From: Arthrobacter jiangjiafuii
GTDB taxonomy: Bacteria; Actinomycetota; Actinomycetes; Actinomycetales; Micrococcaceae
Assembly: GCF_018622995.1 (NCBI RefSeq)
Contig: NZ_CP076022.1
Coordinates: 2,852,001 to 2,916,000 of the forward strand
Reading direction: 5' to 3'
Length of the DNA: 64,000 nucleotides
Under the pieces are notes generated by a model. That model had not been told where the DNA came from and ran no database searches. It worked only from the letters and a program-made list of their open reading frames with translations. The position numbers and the translations under genes are program-made. Below are positions 1 to 9,547 of the stretch, piece by piece; position 1 is the first letter of the stretch; every line of letters starts with the position of its first letter.

Positions 1-1
1 C

Positions 2-718
2 CTGGGCGAGAAAACCACCCGCACACCGTTTGTGATCGGTGTTGCAGGTTCGGTGGCTGTGGGGAAGTCGACGACGGCGCGCGTGCTGAGGGAGATGTTG
101 CGCCGCTGGCCGGACACCCCGAACGTGGAATTGATCACGACTGACGGATTCCTCTATCCCAATGCCGAACTGAAGCGCCGCGGGCTGATGGACCGGAAGG
201 GTTTCCCGGAGTCCTATGACCGCCGGGCGCTGCTCCGCTTCGTAAGCGCTGTGAAGAGCGGGGCCGAGGAAGTCCGGGCGCCGCGGTACTCACACCTCAC
301 CTACGACATTCTGCCGGACGCCGAAATCGTGGTCCGGCGTCCCGACGTCCTGATCGTCGAGGGGCTGAATGTGCTGGCACCAGCCCGTACCCGGGCCGAT
401 GGCCGGGCCGGGCTGGCGCTGAGTGACTTCTTCGACTTCTCCATCTACGTGGACGCGCGGACCTCCTACATTGAGGAATGGTATGTCCAGCGCTTCATGT
501 CACTCCGCGGCGGCGCATTCGCTGATCCGGAGTCCTACTTCCACCGCTATGCCGGGCTGACCGACGAGCAGGCACGGGCAACCGCCCTGGATATCTGGAA
601 GCGCATCAACGAGCCCAACCTGGTCACCAATGTCCTCCCCACGCGGGGACGCGCCCAGCTGGTGCTGACCAAGGACGCGGATCATTCGGTGACGCGCATG
701 CTGCTGCGCAAGACCTAG
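2..718 (+). CDS. coaA: Type I pantothenate kinase, 5' end outside the window
   Basis: Pantothenate kinase catalyses the ATP-dependent first step of coenzyme A synthesis in the cytoplasm. The reading frame is open from base 2, so the N-terminus lies outside the window; the visible part is about 239 residues, against roughly 310 for the family. A P-loop of the form GSVAVGKST starts near base 50. It is followed by the TTDGFLYPN stretch and by the EGLNVL strand typical of CoaA. The GTG at 32 is internal, because the family-typical TPFVIG leads into it in frame. The gene converges on glmM with only 24 bases between the stops. The assignment is secure; only the start is missing. Confidence 0.95.
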   Translation: MGEKTTRTPFVIGVAGSVAVGKSTTARVLREMLRRWPDTPNVELITTDGFLYPNAELKRRGLMDRKGFPESYDRRALLRFVSAVKSGAEEVRAPRYSHLTYDILPDAEIVVRRPDVLIVEGLNVLAPARTRADGRAGLALSDFFDFSIYVDARTSYIEEWYVQRFMSLRGGAFADPESYFHRYAGLTDEQARATALDIWKRINEPNLVTNVLPTRGRAQLVLTKDADHSVTRMLLRKT

Positions 719-723
719 GGCGG

Positions 724-741
724 CCTCCCGGCCCAGGGAGG
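724..741. terminator. Small hairpin between convergent coaA and glmM
   Basis: CCTCCC and GGGAGG form a 6 bp stem with a 6-base loop in the 24 bp between the two stop codons. No T-tract follows on either strand, so this is at best a weak bidirectional terminator. Confidence 0.4.
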
Positions 742-742
742 A

Positions 743-2107
743 TCAGACCTTGGCGGAGGGCTCCAGCGCGAGATGGTTCTCCACCGTCTCGGCGAGCTTC
801 TCAGCAACCGAGGCAGCGGTTTCCATATCCGCTGCCTCCACCATCACGCGTACCAGCGGCTCGGTGCCCGAGGGACGCAGCAGCACCCGGCCGGTCTCTC
901 CCAGAATGGCCTGCGCATCAACAACGGCCTGCCGGACGGCCTCGTTGGTGCCCGCCGCTGCCTTGTCGACGCCCTTCACATTGATCAGGACCTGGGGCAG
1001 CTTGTTCATGATGCCTGCCAGTTCCTTGAGGCTGCGCCCGGTCCGCTTGACCTGCGCGGCCAGTTGGAGGCCGGTCAGGACGCCGTCACCGGTCGTGGCG
1101 TACTCGGAGAAGATCACGTGGCCTGACTGCTCGCCACCCAGGCTGTAAGCGCCTTCGCGCATGGCCTCCAGGACGTACCGGTCCCCCACCCCGGTCTCGC
1201 GGATACTGACGCCGGCCTCACGCAGGGCAAGCTTCAGGCCCAAGTTGCTCATGACCGTGGCAACAAGGGTGTCGTCCTTGAGCTGCCCGGCCGATTTCAT
1301 AGCCACTGCCATGATCGCCATGATCTGGTCGCCGTCGACGATGGTTCCCTCGTGGTCAACGGCGAGGCAGCGGTCGGCGTCCCCGTCGTGGGCGACGCCC
1401 AGGTCGGCGCCGTGCTCCAGCACGGCTGCCTGCAGCATTTCCAGGTGCGTGGAGCCGCAGCCCTCGTTGATGTTCAGTCCGTCCGGTTCGGCGCCGATGA
1501 CCACTACCTCGGCCCCGGCGTCGGCAAAGACCTGCGGCGAGCAGCCGCTGGCTGCGCCGTGCGCGCAGTCCAGGACCACTTTCAGGCCCTCCAGCCGGTT
1601 CGGCAGCGTCTGCAGCAGGTGGATGATGTAGCGGTCCTCCGCGTCGGCGAAGCGGTGGATCCTGCCCACATCTGCGCCGGTGGGCCGCAGGCGTGGCAGC
1701 GCCATTTCACGCTCGATGTCGTCTTCGGCCGCGTCATCCAGCTTCTGTCCACCGCGGGCCAGGAATTTGATGCCGTTGTCAGGTGCCGCGTTATGCGAGG
1801 CGGAGATCATGACCCCGAAATCCGCGTCGAGGTCCGCGACAAGGAAGGCAGCGGCCGGGGTGGGAAGCACTCCGGCATCAAAGACGTCCACGCCGGAGCT
1901 GGCAAGGCCCGCTTCAACGGCTGCGGAGATGAAGTGCCCGCTGATACGAGGGTCCCGTGCAACGACTGCTACCGGTCGCCGGCCGTCCTGCACACGCCGG
2001 TGTCCCAGCACCACCGCGGCCGCCTGGGACAGGCCCAAGGCCACTTCAGCTGTGATCAGGCCATTGGCCAAACCACGGACGCCGTCGGTTCCAAACAATC
2101 TAGTCAT
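743..2107 (-). CDS. glmM: Phosphoglucosamine mutase
   Basis: GlmM interconverts glucosamine-6-phosphate and glucosamine-1-phosphate, feeding UDP-GlcNAc for peptidoglycan. The 454-residue protein opens with the family signature FGTDGVRG. The phosphorylated active-site serine is S104 in SASHN, the metal loop DGDADRC lies near residue 245, and the phosphate-binding RPSGTEP is near the C-terminus, so all four domains are present. The ATG is preceded by GAGG at about 10 bases. It follows rpsI on the same strand, with two strong hairpins in the 341 bp between, so it is probably transcribed on its own. Confidence 0.96.
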   Translation of the reverse strand: MTRLFGTDGVRGLANGLITAEVALGLSQAAAVVLGHRRVQDGRRPVAVVARDPRISGHFISAAVEAGLASSGVDVFDAGVLPTPAAAFLVADLDADFGVMISASHNAAPDNGIKFLARGGQKLDDAAEDDIEREMALPRLRPTGADVGRIHRFADAEDRYIIHLLQTLPNRLEGLKVVLDCAHGAASGCSPQVFADAGAEVVVIGAEPDGLNINEGCGSTHLEMLQAAVLEHGADLGVAHDGDADRCLAVDHEGTIVDGDQIMAIMAVAMKSAGQLKDDTLVATVMSNLGLKLALREAGVSIRETGVGDRYVLEAMREGAYSLGGEQSGHVIFSEYATTGDGVLTGLQLAAQVKRTGRSLKELAGIMNKLPQVLINVKGVDKAAAGTNEAVRQAVVDAQAILGETGRVLLRPSGTEPLVRVMVEAADMETAASVAEKLAETVENHLALEPSAKV

Positions 2108-2286
2108 CGCACATAATCCTCAAACTCGGGTCAGGGCTGCAGGCGACCGCTCTGGACAGCCCACTGGGCTATTGTGCCACCCCGCAGCCGTTGCCCACTA
2201 AGCGGTGGCAGGCAAGTAGGTGGTTTCCGTGTCCAAGAACACCTGCGCGTTTCCTCTGCCTTGGATACTTGCACCACTCGCAGAAA

Positions 2287-2330
2287 CACAGAAAGTGCGC
2301 CTCCCAGAACCGGGAGACGCACTTTCTGTG
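2287..2330 (-). terminator. Terminator hairpin downstream of rplM-rpsI
   Basis: A 13 bp perfect outer stem (CACAGAAAGTGCG with its complement) plus a 5 bp inner stem CTCCC/GGGAG, separated by one mismatch, encloses a 6-base loop. On the minus strand TTTC follows the stem. The rest of the 341 bp gap between glmM and rpsI (2108-2448) holds no credible gene; it must contain the glmM promoter, but I see no clear hexamer pair. Confidence 0.75.
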
Positions 2331-2403
2331 AACCCATAACGCCGTACTCGCGTGGCCCAAGCGCACTAGCGCGTGGAGCCAAGCACCAAGACGGCGCGAG
2401 GGC

Positions 2404-2438
2404 CCCGTTCTGCTGACGCGCAGCGGCAGCAGAACGGG
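2404..2438 (-). terminator. Second hairpin just after rpsI
   Basis: CCCGTTCTGCTG and CAGCAGAACGGG form a perfect 12 bp stem around an 11-base loop, 10 bases past the rpsI stop. No T-run follows, so it may protect the mRNA 3' end rather than terminate alone; the hairpin at 2287-2330 probably completes termination. Confidence 0.6.
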
Positions 2439-2448
2439 AAGCGCCGGA

Positions 2449-2946
2449 TTAGCGCTTGGAGTACTGAGGTGCCTTGCGAGCCTTCTTGAGACCAGCCTTC
2501 TTGCGCTCGATGACGCGTGCGTCACGAGTCAGGAAGCCGGCCTTCTTCAGGGTCGCGCGGTTGTTGTCGCGGTCGATCTCGTTCAGTGAACGTGCAACAC
2601 CGAGACGCAGCGCGCCGGCCTGGCCGGAGGCGCCGCCGCCGTGGATGCGGGCGATAACGTCGTAGGCGCCGTCAAGATCAAGGATCTTGAAGGGTTCGTT
2701 GACGTCCTGCTGGTGCAGCTTGTTCGGGAAGTAAGCGGCCAGTTCGCGGCCGTTTACCAGCCACTTGCCGGAACCCGGAACAACGCGCACGCGGGCAATT
2801 GCCTGCTTGCGGCGGCCAACGGCGGAGCCGGAGACGGTCAGGGCCGGGCGTTCCTTGACAGCAGCCTCGGCTGCGTCAGGGGACTCCGAGGTGTAGCTGG
2901 AAAGCTCCTCGGTTGTTTCATTGAGCTCTTCAGTGTTCTGAGCCAC
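2449..2946 (-). CDS. rpsI: 30S ribosomal protein S9
   Basis: S9 is a small-subunit head protein whose basic C-terminal tail reaches the P-site tRNA. The conserved body begins around residue 40 ([10 protein letters not shown]) and the protein ends in the expected basic tail YSKR. An acidic Ser/Thr/Glu-rich extension of about 35 residues precedes it, making 165 residues against about 130 in E. coli. It follows rplM by 39 bases, the usual L13-S9 pair. The extension is probably disordered; its role is unknown. Confidence 0.97.
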   Translation of the reverse strand: MAQNTEELNETTEELSSYTSESPDAAEAAVKERPALTVSGSAVGRRKQAIARVRVVPGSGKWLVNGRELAAYFPNKLHQQDVNEPFKILDLDGAYDVIARIHGGGASGQAGALRLGVARSLNEIDRDNNRATLKKAGFLTRDARVIERKKAGLKKARKAPQYSKR

Positions 2947-2985
2947 GATTCTCCTTGAATTAATTCTTTAGTTGGCGGGCCAGAA

Positions 2986-3429
2986 CTACTGGGCGACCTG
3001 GGTGATTTCGAAGGTCTTGGGCTGCTGGGCTGCATGCGGGTGCTCTGCACCGCGGTAGACCTTGAGCTTGCTGATCTGCTGGGCAGCCAGGGAGTTCTTG
3101 GGCAGCATGCCGCGGATGGCCTTCTCAACTGCACGTACCGGATTCGACTCCAGCAGTTCTGCGTAGTTGACGGAGGACAGACCGCCCGGGAAACCCGAGT
3201 GGCGGTAGGCACGCTTCTGTTCGAGCTTGGCGCCGGTGAGGGCTACCTTCTCGGCGTTGATGATGATGACGAAATCGCCCATGTCCATGTGGGGAGCGAA
3301 GGTCGGCTTGTGCTTTCCGCGCAGCAGTGTTGCGGTCTGGCTGGCAAGACGGCCTAGGACAACGTCGGTGGCGTCAATGACGTGCCACTGGCGGTTGATG
3401 TCGCCGGGCTTCGGGGTGTACGTACGCAC
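2986..3429 (-). CDS. rplM: 50S ribosomal protein L13
   Basis: L13 is an early-assembling large-subunit protein. The 147 residues have the family length and carry W-x-V-I-DA near the N-terminus and the MLPKN motif near residue 108. The start codon is GTG, with a purine-rich GAAGG eight bases upstream. It is first in the rplM-rpsI operon. The 242 bp upstream, to the truA stop, is non-coding leader; a TATAGT hexamer at 3640-3645 (minus strand) is a possible -10 but has no good -35 partner. Confidence 0.97.
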   Translation of the reverse strand: MRTYTPKPGDINRQWHVIDATDVVLGRLASQTATLLRGKHKPTFAPHMDMGDFVIIINAEKVALTGAKLEQKRAYRHSGFPGGLSSVNYAELLESNPVRAVEKAIRGMLPKNSLAAQQISKLKVYRGAEHPHAAQQPKTFEITQVAQ

Positions 3430-3671
3430 GGTTTTTGCCTTCGTTTCTTCTTCTTAGGTGGCGCAGCTCATATGGATGCCACACGAACTGCAGCTTCTCT
3501 ATGCGTTTACCGGATGGTCAGGTGAGGACTGATGTAACCAGTGGTCCTGATGTACTCGGCTATTTCCCCGGGGCCAGGTGGCTCTGCAACCGAGCCGCTC
3601 CCGTGGGCATAGACCTATCGAGGTAGGACACGCACAACGACTATAAACAATAGCCTGCTTCCCCGGAGAGG

Positions 3672-4613
3672 TCAAAAGCCCGGCACCGCCCGTCGGGCCC
3701 GTGTGCTCTCTGCCCGCTCCCGCATGTATGCCAGAGCCGGATACCGCACCTCTTCAAGGATCAAGGGGTGCGGGGGTGCCAGCAGCGACTTGGAATCGCG
3801 GATCCGTGCCAGGAGGCGTTCGCCGAGCCATTCCGGCCTCCGGTCCCCCGCACCCACCAGCATCGCCCCGCCCACGAGCGAGCGGACCATGTTGTGGCAG
3901 AACGCATCCGCCTGCAGGTGGGCCTCGATCACACCGTCGGGCCGGCGCAGGAACGAGAACTCCTGCAGCTCCCGCACGGTGGTTGCCCCAGTGCGGGGCT
4001 TGCAGAACGAAAGGAAGTCCTTCATGCCCAGGACTGCGTCCGCTGCGGCATTCATCCGGTGCTCGTCCAAGGCGAAATCATGCCACAGCGTCACGCTCCT
4101 GGTCAGCGGGTCGCGGCTGGCTTCCCGGTCGGCTATCCGGTAGCTGTAGCGCCGCCAGAGGGCCGAAAACCGGGCGTCGAAGCCTTCCGGCGCCAGCTCC
4201 GCGGAATGGACCGTTATGGCCCCTTCCATGGCATGGATGGCACGCTTTGCGGCCTTTGCCTTGCGCAGCGGCATGGTCAGGTCCTTGTTGAGGATGCCCC
4301 GCATGCGGCGGATCAGTGCTTCCTCCGGCGTGAGCGCGGCCCCGCGGGACAGCCCCTCCCACTCCGGCCCGGTGAGGTCGAAGTGGACCACCTGGCCTCT
4401 GGCGTGGACACCCGAGTCGGTCCGGCCGGCGACGGTCAGCCGGACCGGCCGGCGGACCAGGACAGCCAGTGCCGCCTCAAGAATCCCCTGCACCGTGGGC
4501 AGGTCGTCCTGGACAGCCCAGCCGTAGAACGGGGCGCCGTCGTAGGACAAATCCATCCGGACACGAAAAAGCCCGCCGTCCAGTGAAGGTACGGCGGGCC
4601 TCTCGATGCTCAT
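3672..4613 (-). CDS. truA: tRNA pseudouridine(38-40) synthase
   Basis: TruA isomerises uridines 38-40 of the tRNA anticodon arm to pseudouridine. The catalytic aspartate is D66 in AGRTDSGVH, and RRYSYRI and the C-terminal FCHNMVRSLVGG motif are present. At 313 residues it is longer than E. coli TruA (about 270), the extra lying in an N-terminal lead and a basic C-terminal tail. It follows rplQ by 37 bases and is probably the last gene of the infA-rpoA-rplQ unit. The GGGAC upstream of the ATG is a weak ribosome site and lies in a small hairpin. Confidence 0.95.
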   Translation of the reverse strand: MSIERPAVPSLDGGLFRVRMDLSYDGAPFYGWAVQDDLPTVQGILEAALAVLVRRPVRLTVAGRTDSGVHARGQVVHFDLTGPEWEGLSRGAALTPEEALIRRMRGILNKDLTMPLRKAKAAKRAIHAMEGAITVHSAELAPEGFDARFSALWRRYSYRIADREASRDPLTRSVTLWHDFALDEHRMNAAADAVLGMKDFLSFCKPRTGATTVRELQEFSFLRRPDGVIEAHLQADAFCHNMVRSLVGGAMLVGAGDRRPEWLGERLLARIRDSKSLLAPPHPLILEEVRYPALAYMRERAESTRARRAVPGF

Positions 4614-4632
4614 GTCCCAATATTAAGGGACA
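4613..4632 (-). promoter_or_regulatory. truA: Hairpin covering the truA ribosome-binding site
   Basis: TGTCCC and GGGACA pair across an 8-base AT-rich loop. On the mRNA the downstream arm includes the GGGAC ribosome site and the first base of the truA start codon. This could lower or couple truA translation relative to rplQ; that is inference from base pairing only. Confidence 0.35.
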
Positions 4633-4650
4633 CGGTGGCAAAGCGAAGAA

Positions 4651-5220
4651 TTACTTCTTCTCTTCGGTCTCCACTGCTTCGTCGGCGGAGTCGGCAGACT
4701 CAGCGGACTCGGCGGAGTCGGCAGACTCAGCGGACTCTGCGGAGTCAGCAGACTCAGCGGACTCTGCGGAGTCAGCAGACTCAGCGGATTCCTCAACCGG
4801 TGCCGGTGCAGCAACAGCTGCTGCGGTCTCAGCCTCGGCCACAACGGCCTGCTTGGCGGAAACCGGTTCCAGGACCAGCTCGATGACAGCCATGGGGGCG
4901 TTGTCGCCCTTGCGGTTGCCGATCTTGGTGATACGGGTGTAGCCGCCGTCGCGCTTCTCGACTGCCGGAGCAATGTCGGTGAAGAGCTCGTGGACAATAC
5001 CCTTGTCCGAGATCAGACCCAGGACGCGGCGGCGTGAAGACAGGTCTCCGCGCTTTGCGAACGTGATCAGGCGCTCGGCGTAGGGACGAAGGCGCTTGGC
5101 CTTGGTCACCGTGGTGGTGATCTGCTTGTGCTCGAACAGCTGGGCAGCCAGGTTCGCCAGCATCAGGCGCTGGTGGGCAGGGCTGCCTCCGAGGCGCTTA
5201 CCCTTGGTGGGTGTAGGCAT
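4651..5220 (-). CDS. rplQ: 50S ribosomal protein L17 with repetitive acidic tail
   Basis: L17 sits near the peptide exit tunnel. Residues 1-120 match the family, including the N-terminal [13 protein letters not shown] and the [12 protein letters not shown] stretch. Beyond that is an Ala-rich linker and four exact copies of a nine-residue Ser/Ala/Glu/Asp unit (residues 144-179), ending in an acidic-basic tail. The total is 189 residues against about 127 in E. coli. It follows rpoA by 64 bases, the conserved rpoA-rplQ order. The tail is almost certainly disordered and is a likely site of length variation between strains. Confidence 0.97.
   Translation of the reverse strand: MPTPTKGKRLGGSPAHQRLMLANLAAQLFEHKQITTTVTKAKRLRPYAERLITFAKRGDLSSRRRVLGLISDKGIVHELFTDIAPAVEKRDGGYTRITKIGNRKGDNAPMAVIELVLEPVSAKQAVVAEAETAAAVAAPAPVEESAESADSAESAESADSAESAESADSAESAESADSADEAVETEEKK
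4684..4791 (-). repeat. rplQ: Four copies of a 27 bp tandem repeat inside rplQ
   Basis: Each 27 bp unit encodes ESAESADSA and is itself built from degenerate 9 bp steps. The four units are identical at the protein level and nearly so in DNA. In-frame gain or loss of units would not disturb the L17 fold. Confidence 0.9.
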
Positions 5221-5284
5221 TACATTTTCTCCTCAAACGGTGCCGAACGGTGCCCGTGGGCCCGACGGCAAAATTTAGCGTGTG

Positions 5285-6301
5285 TTAGAGCTCGTCGTCC
5301 GAGTATTCGGACTCGTCCTCTTCAATAGCTGCGGCACGTGCGGCCAGGTCGAATCCGGGAGGCGAATCCTTCAGGGACAGACCCAGCTCAACCAGCTTTG
5401 CCTTTACCTCATCAATGGACTTTGCACCGAAGTTGCGAATGTCCATCAGGTCAGCCTCGGAGCGGGCAACGAGTTCACCCACAGTGTGGATGCCTTCACG
5501 CTTGAGGCAGTTGTAGGAACGCACGGTCAGCTCGAGGTCTTCGATCGGCAGGGCCATATCGGCTGCCAGTGCGGCATCCGTGGGGCTCGGACCGATTTCA
5601 ATACCTTCGGCAGCGCTGTTCAGCTCGCGGGCCAGGCCGAACAGTTCAACCAGGGTGGTGCCGGCAGAGGCGACGGCGTCGCGCGGTGCAATGGCATCCT
5701 TGGTCTCAACGTCAACGATCAGGCGATCGAAGTCGGTGCGCTGTTCAACACGGGTGGCCTCCACGCGGAAGGTCACCTTCAGGACCGGTGAGTAGATGGA
5801 GTCAACCGGAATACGGCCGATTTCCTGGTCACCGGACTTGTTCTGGCTTGCAGAGACGTAGCCGCGGCCGCGTTCGATGGTCAGTTCGAGTTCGAACTTG
5901 CCCTTCGAATTCAGCGTGGCAATGTGCAGATCCGGGTTGTGGAACTCCACGCCGGCCGGCGGCGCAATGTCCGCGGCCGTCACGACGCCGGGACCCTGCT
6001 TGCGCAGGTAGGCGACAACGGGTTCGTCGTGCTCGGAAGAGACCGACAGGTTCTTGACGTTCAGGATGATCTCAGTGACATCTTCCTTTACGCCCGGGAC
6101 CGTGGTGAACTCGTGCAGCACGCCTTCGAGCCGGATGCTGGTTACAGCGGCACCGGGGATCGAGGACAGCAGCGTACGGCGGAGGGAGTTGCCGAGGGTG
6201 TAGCCGAAACCGGGTTCCAGCGGTTCGATGATGAACCGCGAGCGGTTGTCGGCTACGACTTCTTCAGTGAGGGTGGGGCGCTGTGCAATGAGCACTTGCA
6301 T
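5285..6301 (-). CDS. rpoA: DNA-directed RNA polymerase alpha subunit
   Basis: Alpha dimerises to nucleate RNA polymerase assembly and contacts activators and UP elements. Residues 1-230 form the N-terminal assembly domain with [12 protein letters not shown] near residue 40. The C-terminal domain (about 245-320) carries [14 protein letters not shown] and the helix-hairpin-helix [11 protein letters not shown]. An acidic tail of about 15 residues ends the 338-residue protein, a normal actinobacterial length. It lies 176 bases after rpsK and before rplQ. Confidence 0.98.
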   Translation of the reverse strand: MQVLIAQRPTLTEEVVADNRSRFIIEPLEPGFGYTLGNSLRRTLLSSIPGAAVTSIRLEGVLHEFTTVPGVKEDVTEIILNVKNLSVSSEHDEPVVAYLRKQGPGVVTAADIAPPAGVEFHNPDLHIATLNSKGKFELELTIERGRGYVSASQNKSGDQEIGRIPVDSIYSPVLKVTFRVEATRVEQRTDFDRLIVDVETKDAIAPRDAVASAGTTLVELFGLARELNSAAEGIEIGPSPTDAALAADMALPIEDLELTVRSYNCLKREGIHTVGELVARSEADLMDIRNFGAKSIDEVKAKLVELGLSLKDSPPGFDLAARAAAIEEDESEYSDDEL

Positions 6302-6477
6302 TTCCTTTCAGCGAGCGTCCGCTATATGACGCAACACAAATGGTGGAAACGACGACGACGGGTCTTCCGCGGGCGTCTTGGACGGCTAGCAGCCAGCCCG
6401 GAGCCGGAGGCGTCCGATGGGCGGCCCGCCCCCAAGGGTGGACCGCCCGCCGGACTACACCGGTACCGCAGTGCTGC

Positions 6478-6879
6478 TTATACGCGGCGGCGCTTCGGGG
6501 GCCGGCAACCGTTGTGCGCGCTCGGGGTGACATCCGAAATGGAGCCAACCTCCAGGCCGGTGGCCTGGAGCGAGCGGATAGCGGTTTCGCGGCCGGATCC
6601 CGGGCCCTTCACGAAGACGTCGACCTTGCGGACGCCGTGTTCCTGGGCGCGCTTTGCAGCGGCTTCAGCAGCCATCTGCGCAGCGAACGGGGTGGACTTA
6701 CGCGAGCCCTTGAAGCCAACCTCACCGGCGGAAGCCCATGAGATAACAGCACCGGACGGGTCCGTGATGGACACGATGGTGTTGTTAAAGGTGCTCTTGA
6801 TATGCGCCTGGCCAAGCGCAATATTCTTCTTATCCTTGCGACGCGGTTTGCGGACCGCTCCACGAGTCTTGGGGGGCAT
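6478..6879 (-). CDS. rpsK: 30S ribosomal protein S11
   Basis: S11 forms part of the 30S platform near the mRNA exit. The 133 residues contain the conserved [15 protein letters not shown] block and the terminal [18 protein letters not shown]-type ending. It follows rpsM by 65 bases. The 176 bp gap to rpoA carries no gene and may hold mRNA structure or a secondary promoter. Confidence 0.97.
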   Translation of the reverse strand: MPPKTRGAVRKPRRKDKKNIALGQAHIKSTFNNTIVSITDPSGAVISWASAGEVGFKGSRKSTPFAAQMAAEAAAKRAQEHGVRKVDVFVKGPGSGRETAIRSLQATGLEVGSISDVTPSAHNGCRPPKRRRV

Positions 6880-6944
6880 TACTTCTCCTACAAAGAGTTT
6901 GGTTTAGGTGGCCCACTGGGGGCCGTGGCCTCACACCGCTAGGT

Positions 6945-7322
6945 TTAGCGGGCGGCCTTCTTCTTACCGGCAACCGTGCGCTTCGGGCCCTTGCGGGTAC
7001 GAGCGTTGGTCTTCGTGCGCTGGCCGTGTACGGGCATGCCACGACGGTGGCGGATACCCTGGTAGCTGCCGATTTCAACCTTGCGGCGAATGTCGGCGGC
7101 TACCTCGCGGCGGAGGTCACCCTCAACCTTGAAGTTGCCCTCGATGTAGTCACGCAGCTGAACGAGCTCAGCATCCGTGAGGTCCTTGACGCGAGTTTCC
7201 GGGCTGATGCCGGTCTCTGCCAGGGTCTGGTCTGCACGGGTCTTGCCCACGCCGTAGATATAGGTAAGCGCAATCACAACCCGCTTTTCGCGGGGAATGT
7301 CAACGCCAGCGAGACGTGCCAT
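6945..7322 (-). CDS. rpsM: 30S ribosomal protein S13
   Basis: S13 contacts the P-site tRNA and bridges to the 50S subunit. The 125 residues begin [10 protein letters not shown], contain [10 protein letters not shown] and the [20 protein letters not shown] signature, and end in a basic tail. The start is supported by AGGAGAA upstream of the ATG. Confidence 0.97.
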   Translation of the reverse strand: MARLAGVDIPREKRVVIALTYIYGVGKTRADQTLAETGISPETRVKDLTDAELVQLRDYIEGNFKVEGDLRREVAADIRRKVEIGSYQGIRHRRGMPVHGQRTKTNARTRKGPKRTVAGKKKAAR

Positions 7323-7482
7323 ATTGGCGGTTCTCCTTTTGTGTCACCGGAGGTCTGAAGCAGTGCATCCCTGTTGCCAGGTCCCCGGCCTCCGGGCCGG
7401 GGGTATGCGTTACGCGTATCAACGCTGCACTGCCATATTGAGTTACTACTACTACGCGTGGACTGTCCCTGAGAGCAGGAAA

Positions 7483-7596
7483 TTAGCCCTGGCGCTGCTT
7501 GTGGCGCGGGTTCTCGCAGATCACCATGACTCGACCGTTACGGCGAATCACCTTGCACTTATCGCAGATCTGCTTGACGCTCGGCTGGACCTTCAT
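7483..7596 (-). CDS. rpmJ: 50S ribosomal protein L36, zinc-binding form
   Basis: This 37-residue gene reads [19 protein letters not shown] and continues to a GQ-rich basic end. Cysteines at 11, 14 and 27 with His32 form the zinc ribbon of the C+ type of L36. AAAGGAT lies six bases upstream of the ATG. It sits between infA and rpsM, the usual place. Confidence 0.96.
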   Translation of the reverse strand: MKVQPSVKQICDKCKVIRRNGRVMVICENPRHKQRQG

Positions 7597-7684
7597 GGTT
7601 ATCCTTTGCGTGGTTGCAGGGTTAAGCTGCGGGCAGGGCAGCATCCTTTGATGTCCAGGATGCGTTGCTGCCGAGCAGCGGTTT

Positions 7685-7906
7685 TTACTTGTAGCGGTAG
7701 ACGATACGGCCCCGAGTGAGGTCGTACGGGCTAAGTTCCACTACAACGCGGTCTCCGGGGAGGATGCGAATGTAGTGTTGACGCATCTTTCCCGAGATGT
7801 GCGCAAGCACAATGTGGCCATTGGCCAGCTCAACGCGGAACATCGCGTTGGGCAGGGCTTCGTTGACCGAGCCCTCAATCTCAATGACGCCGTCTTTCTT
7901 GGCCAT
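7685..7906 (-). CDS. infA: Translation initiation factor IF-1
   Basis: IF-1 occupies the 30S A site during initiation. The 73-residue OB-fold protein begins [12 protein letters not shown] and contains the conserved [17 protein letters not shown]. It is the first gene of the infA-rpmJ-rpsM-rpsK-rpoA-rplQ-truA unit, with a promoter candidate about 115 bases upstream. GGAGGAT directly precedes the start. Confidence 0.97.
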   Translation of the reverse strand: MAKKDGVIEIEGSVNEALPNAMFRVELANGHIVLAHISGKMRQHYIRILPGDRVVVELSPYDLTRGRIVYRYK

Positions 7907-8021
7907 ATCCTCCGCTAACGTCTGTGTCCGTGCGTATGCACGCAGGACGGTTTATGTCTTTGGTTCTCTCCCGTACTTCCTGCGCATCTACGGGCAGAAG
8001 CCGTTTTCACACGGCTGCATG

Positions 8022-8050
8022 CTTATAAAAGGGCACGAAGGTAGAGACAA
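8022..8050 (-). promoter_or_regulatory. infA: Promoter candidate for the infA operon
   Basis: On the minus strand TTGTCT (8045-8050) and TATAAG (8022-8027) are separated by exactly 17 bases. Transcription would start near 8015, giving a leader of about 110 nt before infA. The region lies in the 222 bp gap downstream of map. Confidence 0.6.
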
Positions 8051-8128
8051 CCAACAGATAACTCTACTCGATGGGACCCGATAAGTTAAATCCCAGGCCG
8101 TAACAGCTCGAAGCCGGCACCACGGAAC

Positions 8129-8959
8129 CTAGTCGGCGGGGATCGGAACCGGAGTCACGCCCAACGGCGCAAGCCGGGACGCGCCGCCGTCGGGCGCTGT
8201 CAGCACCCAGATGCCGTTCTCATGGATCGCAACCGAATGCTCCCACTGGGAGGCCCGTGAACCGTCGGTGGTGATCACTGTCCAGTCGTCGTCCAGTGTG
8301 AGGGTCTCAATCTTGCCCCGGACCAGCATCGGTTCAATGGCCAGGCACAGGCCCGGACGCAGCTTGGGACCGTTGTGCGACGTCCGGTAGTTGAGTACGT
8401 CCGGGGCCTGGTGCATCTCGGATCCAATGCCGTGGCCGACATAGTCTTCCAGGATTCCGAGCGGCTTGCCCGGAACGCCCGAGACGTAGTCATCGATAGC
8501 GGCGCCGATGTCACCGACGAAACGGCCCTTGGCGGCTGCGGCGATGCCGCGCCACATGGCCTCTTCGGTGACGTCGGAGAGCCGTTGGTCCTCGGGATCA
8601 GGGGTGCCGACGATGACCGTGCGGGCCGAATCCGAATGCCATCCGTCCACGACGGCGCCGCCGTCGATGGACAGGATGTCGCCGTCCCGCAGGACCTTCT
8701 CCCCCGGGATGCCGTGAACGACTTCCTCGTTCACTGACACGCAGATGGTTGCCGGGAAGCCGTGGTAGCCAAGGAAGTTCGAGGTGGCCCCGGCTTCCTT
8801 GAGCACCGCGGCGAACACGGCGTCGATGTCAGCTGTGGTTGCCCCCACCACTGCTGCGTCGACAGCTGCGTCCAGTGCCTTGATCAGCACCAGTCCGGCC
8901 TTTTGCATGGTGCGCATCTGCGCATTGGTTTTGTACTGAATCCTGGGCTGGCCGAACAT
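8129..8959 (-). CDS. map: Type I methionine aminopeptidase
   Basis: MAP removes the N-terminal methionine from nascent proteins. The 276-residue pita-bread fold shows the metal ligands in order: DGDILSIDGG, DSART, YVGHGIGSEMHQ, LAIEPM and QWEHS. The fold is complete. It follows adk by 15 bases and is last in secY-adk-map. No N-terminal SH3-binding extension is present, so it resembles bacterial MapB-like short forms. Confidence 0.96.
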   Translation of the reverse strand: MFGQPRIQYKTNAQMRTMQKAGLVLIKALDAAVDAAVVGATTADIDAVFAAVLKEAGATSNFLGYHGFPATICVSVNEEVVHGIPGEKVLRDGDILSIDGGAVVDGWHSDSARTVIVGTPDPEDQRLSDVTEEAMWRGIAAAAKGRFVGDIGAAIDDYVSGVPGKPLGILEDYVGHGIGSEMHQAPDVLNYRTSHNGPKLRPGLCLAIEPMLVRGKIETLTLDDDWTVITTDGSRASQWEHSVAIHENGIWVLTAPDGGASRLAPLGVTPVPIPAD

Positions 8960-8974
8960 ATCTCTTCTAACTCT

Positions 8975-9547
8975 TTAGCGAATATCCTTGAGGGCTTCCA
9001 TCACGCGCTCGGTCACATCGTCGATGCCGCCGAGCCCGTCGACCCGCGCCACAATGCCGCGGGTGTCGTAGCTGGCAACGACGTCGGCGGTCTGGGCCTT
9101 GTACAGGTCCAGGCGGTGCCGGATGACGTCCTCGTTGTCGTCGGCCCGGCCTTCGACCTGGGCACGCTTCAGGAGCCGTGAAACCAGTTCCTCATCGTCC
9201 GCCGTGAGCTGCAGGACGACGTCGAGCTTCTGGCCCTTCTCGGCCAGGATGTCATCCAGTTCAGCGACCTGGGCGGCAGTGCGCGGGTAGCCGTCCAGCA
9301 GGAAGCCCTCGGCGACGTCGTCTTCCAGCAGCCGGGCCCGGACCATGTCGTTGGTGACGCTGTCCGGGACAAAGTTGCCGGCGTCGATGTACTTCTTGGC
9401 TTCAATGCCAAGCGGCGTCTCGTTCTTCACGTTGGCCCGGAAGATGTCGCCGGTGGAGATTGCGGTGACTCCAAGCCGGTCCGAGATCCGGGCGGCCTGT
9501 GTTCCCTTGCCGGCGCCGGGAGGCCCGATAATGAGCATTCTTGTCAT
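8975..9547 (-). CDS. adk: Adenylate kinase, short-LID form
   Basis: Adenylate kinase equilibrates ATP, AMP and ADP. The P-loop GPPGAGKGT is at residues 8-16, with DGYPRT near residue 85 and RADDNEDVIRHRL near 130. The 190-residue length lacks the long zinc-type LID insertion, as is usual in actinobacteria. The start is the ATG whose ATGA overlaps the secY stop; the open frame runs far upstream but that part is in secY and is not coding in this frame. Confidence 0.96.
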   Translation of the reverse strand: MTRMLIIGPPGAGKGTQAARISDRLGVTAISTGDIFRANVKNETPLGIEAKKYIDAGNFVPDSVTNDMVRARLLEDDVAEGFLLDGYPRTAAQVAELDDILAEKGQKLDVVLQLTADDEELVSRLLKRAQVEGRADDNEDVIRHRLDLYKAQTADVVASYDTRGIVARVDGLGGIDDVTERVMEALKDIR

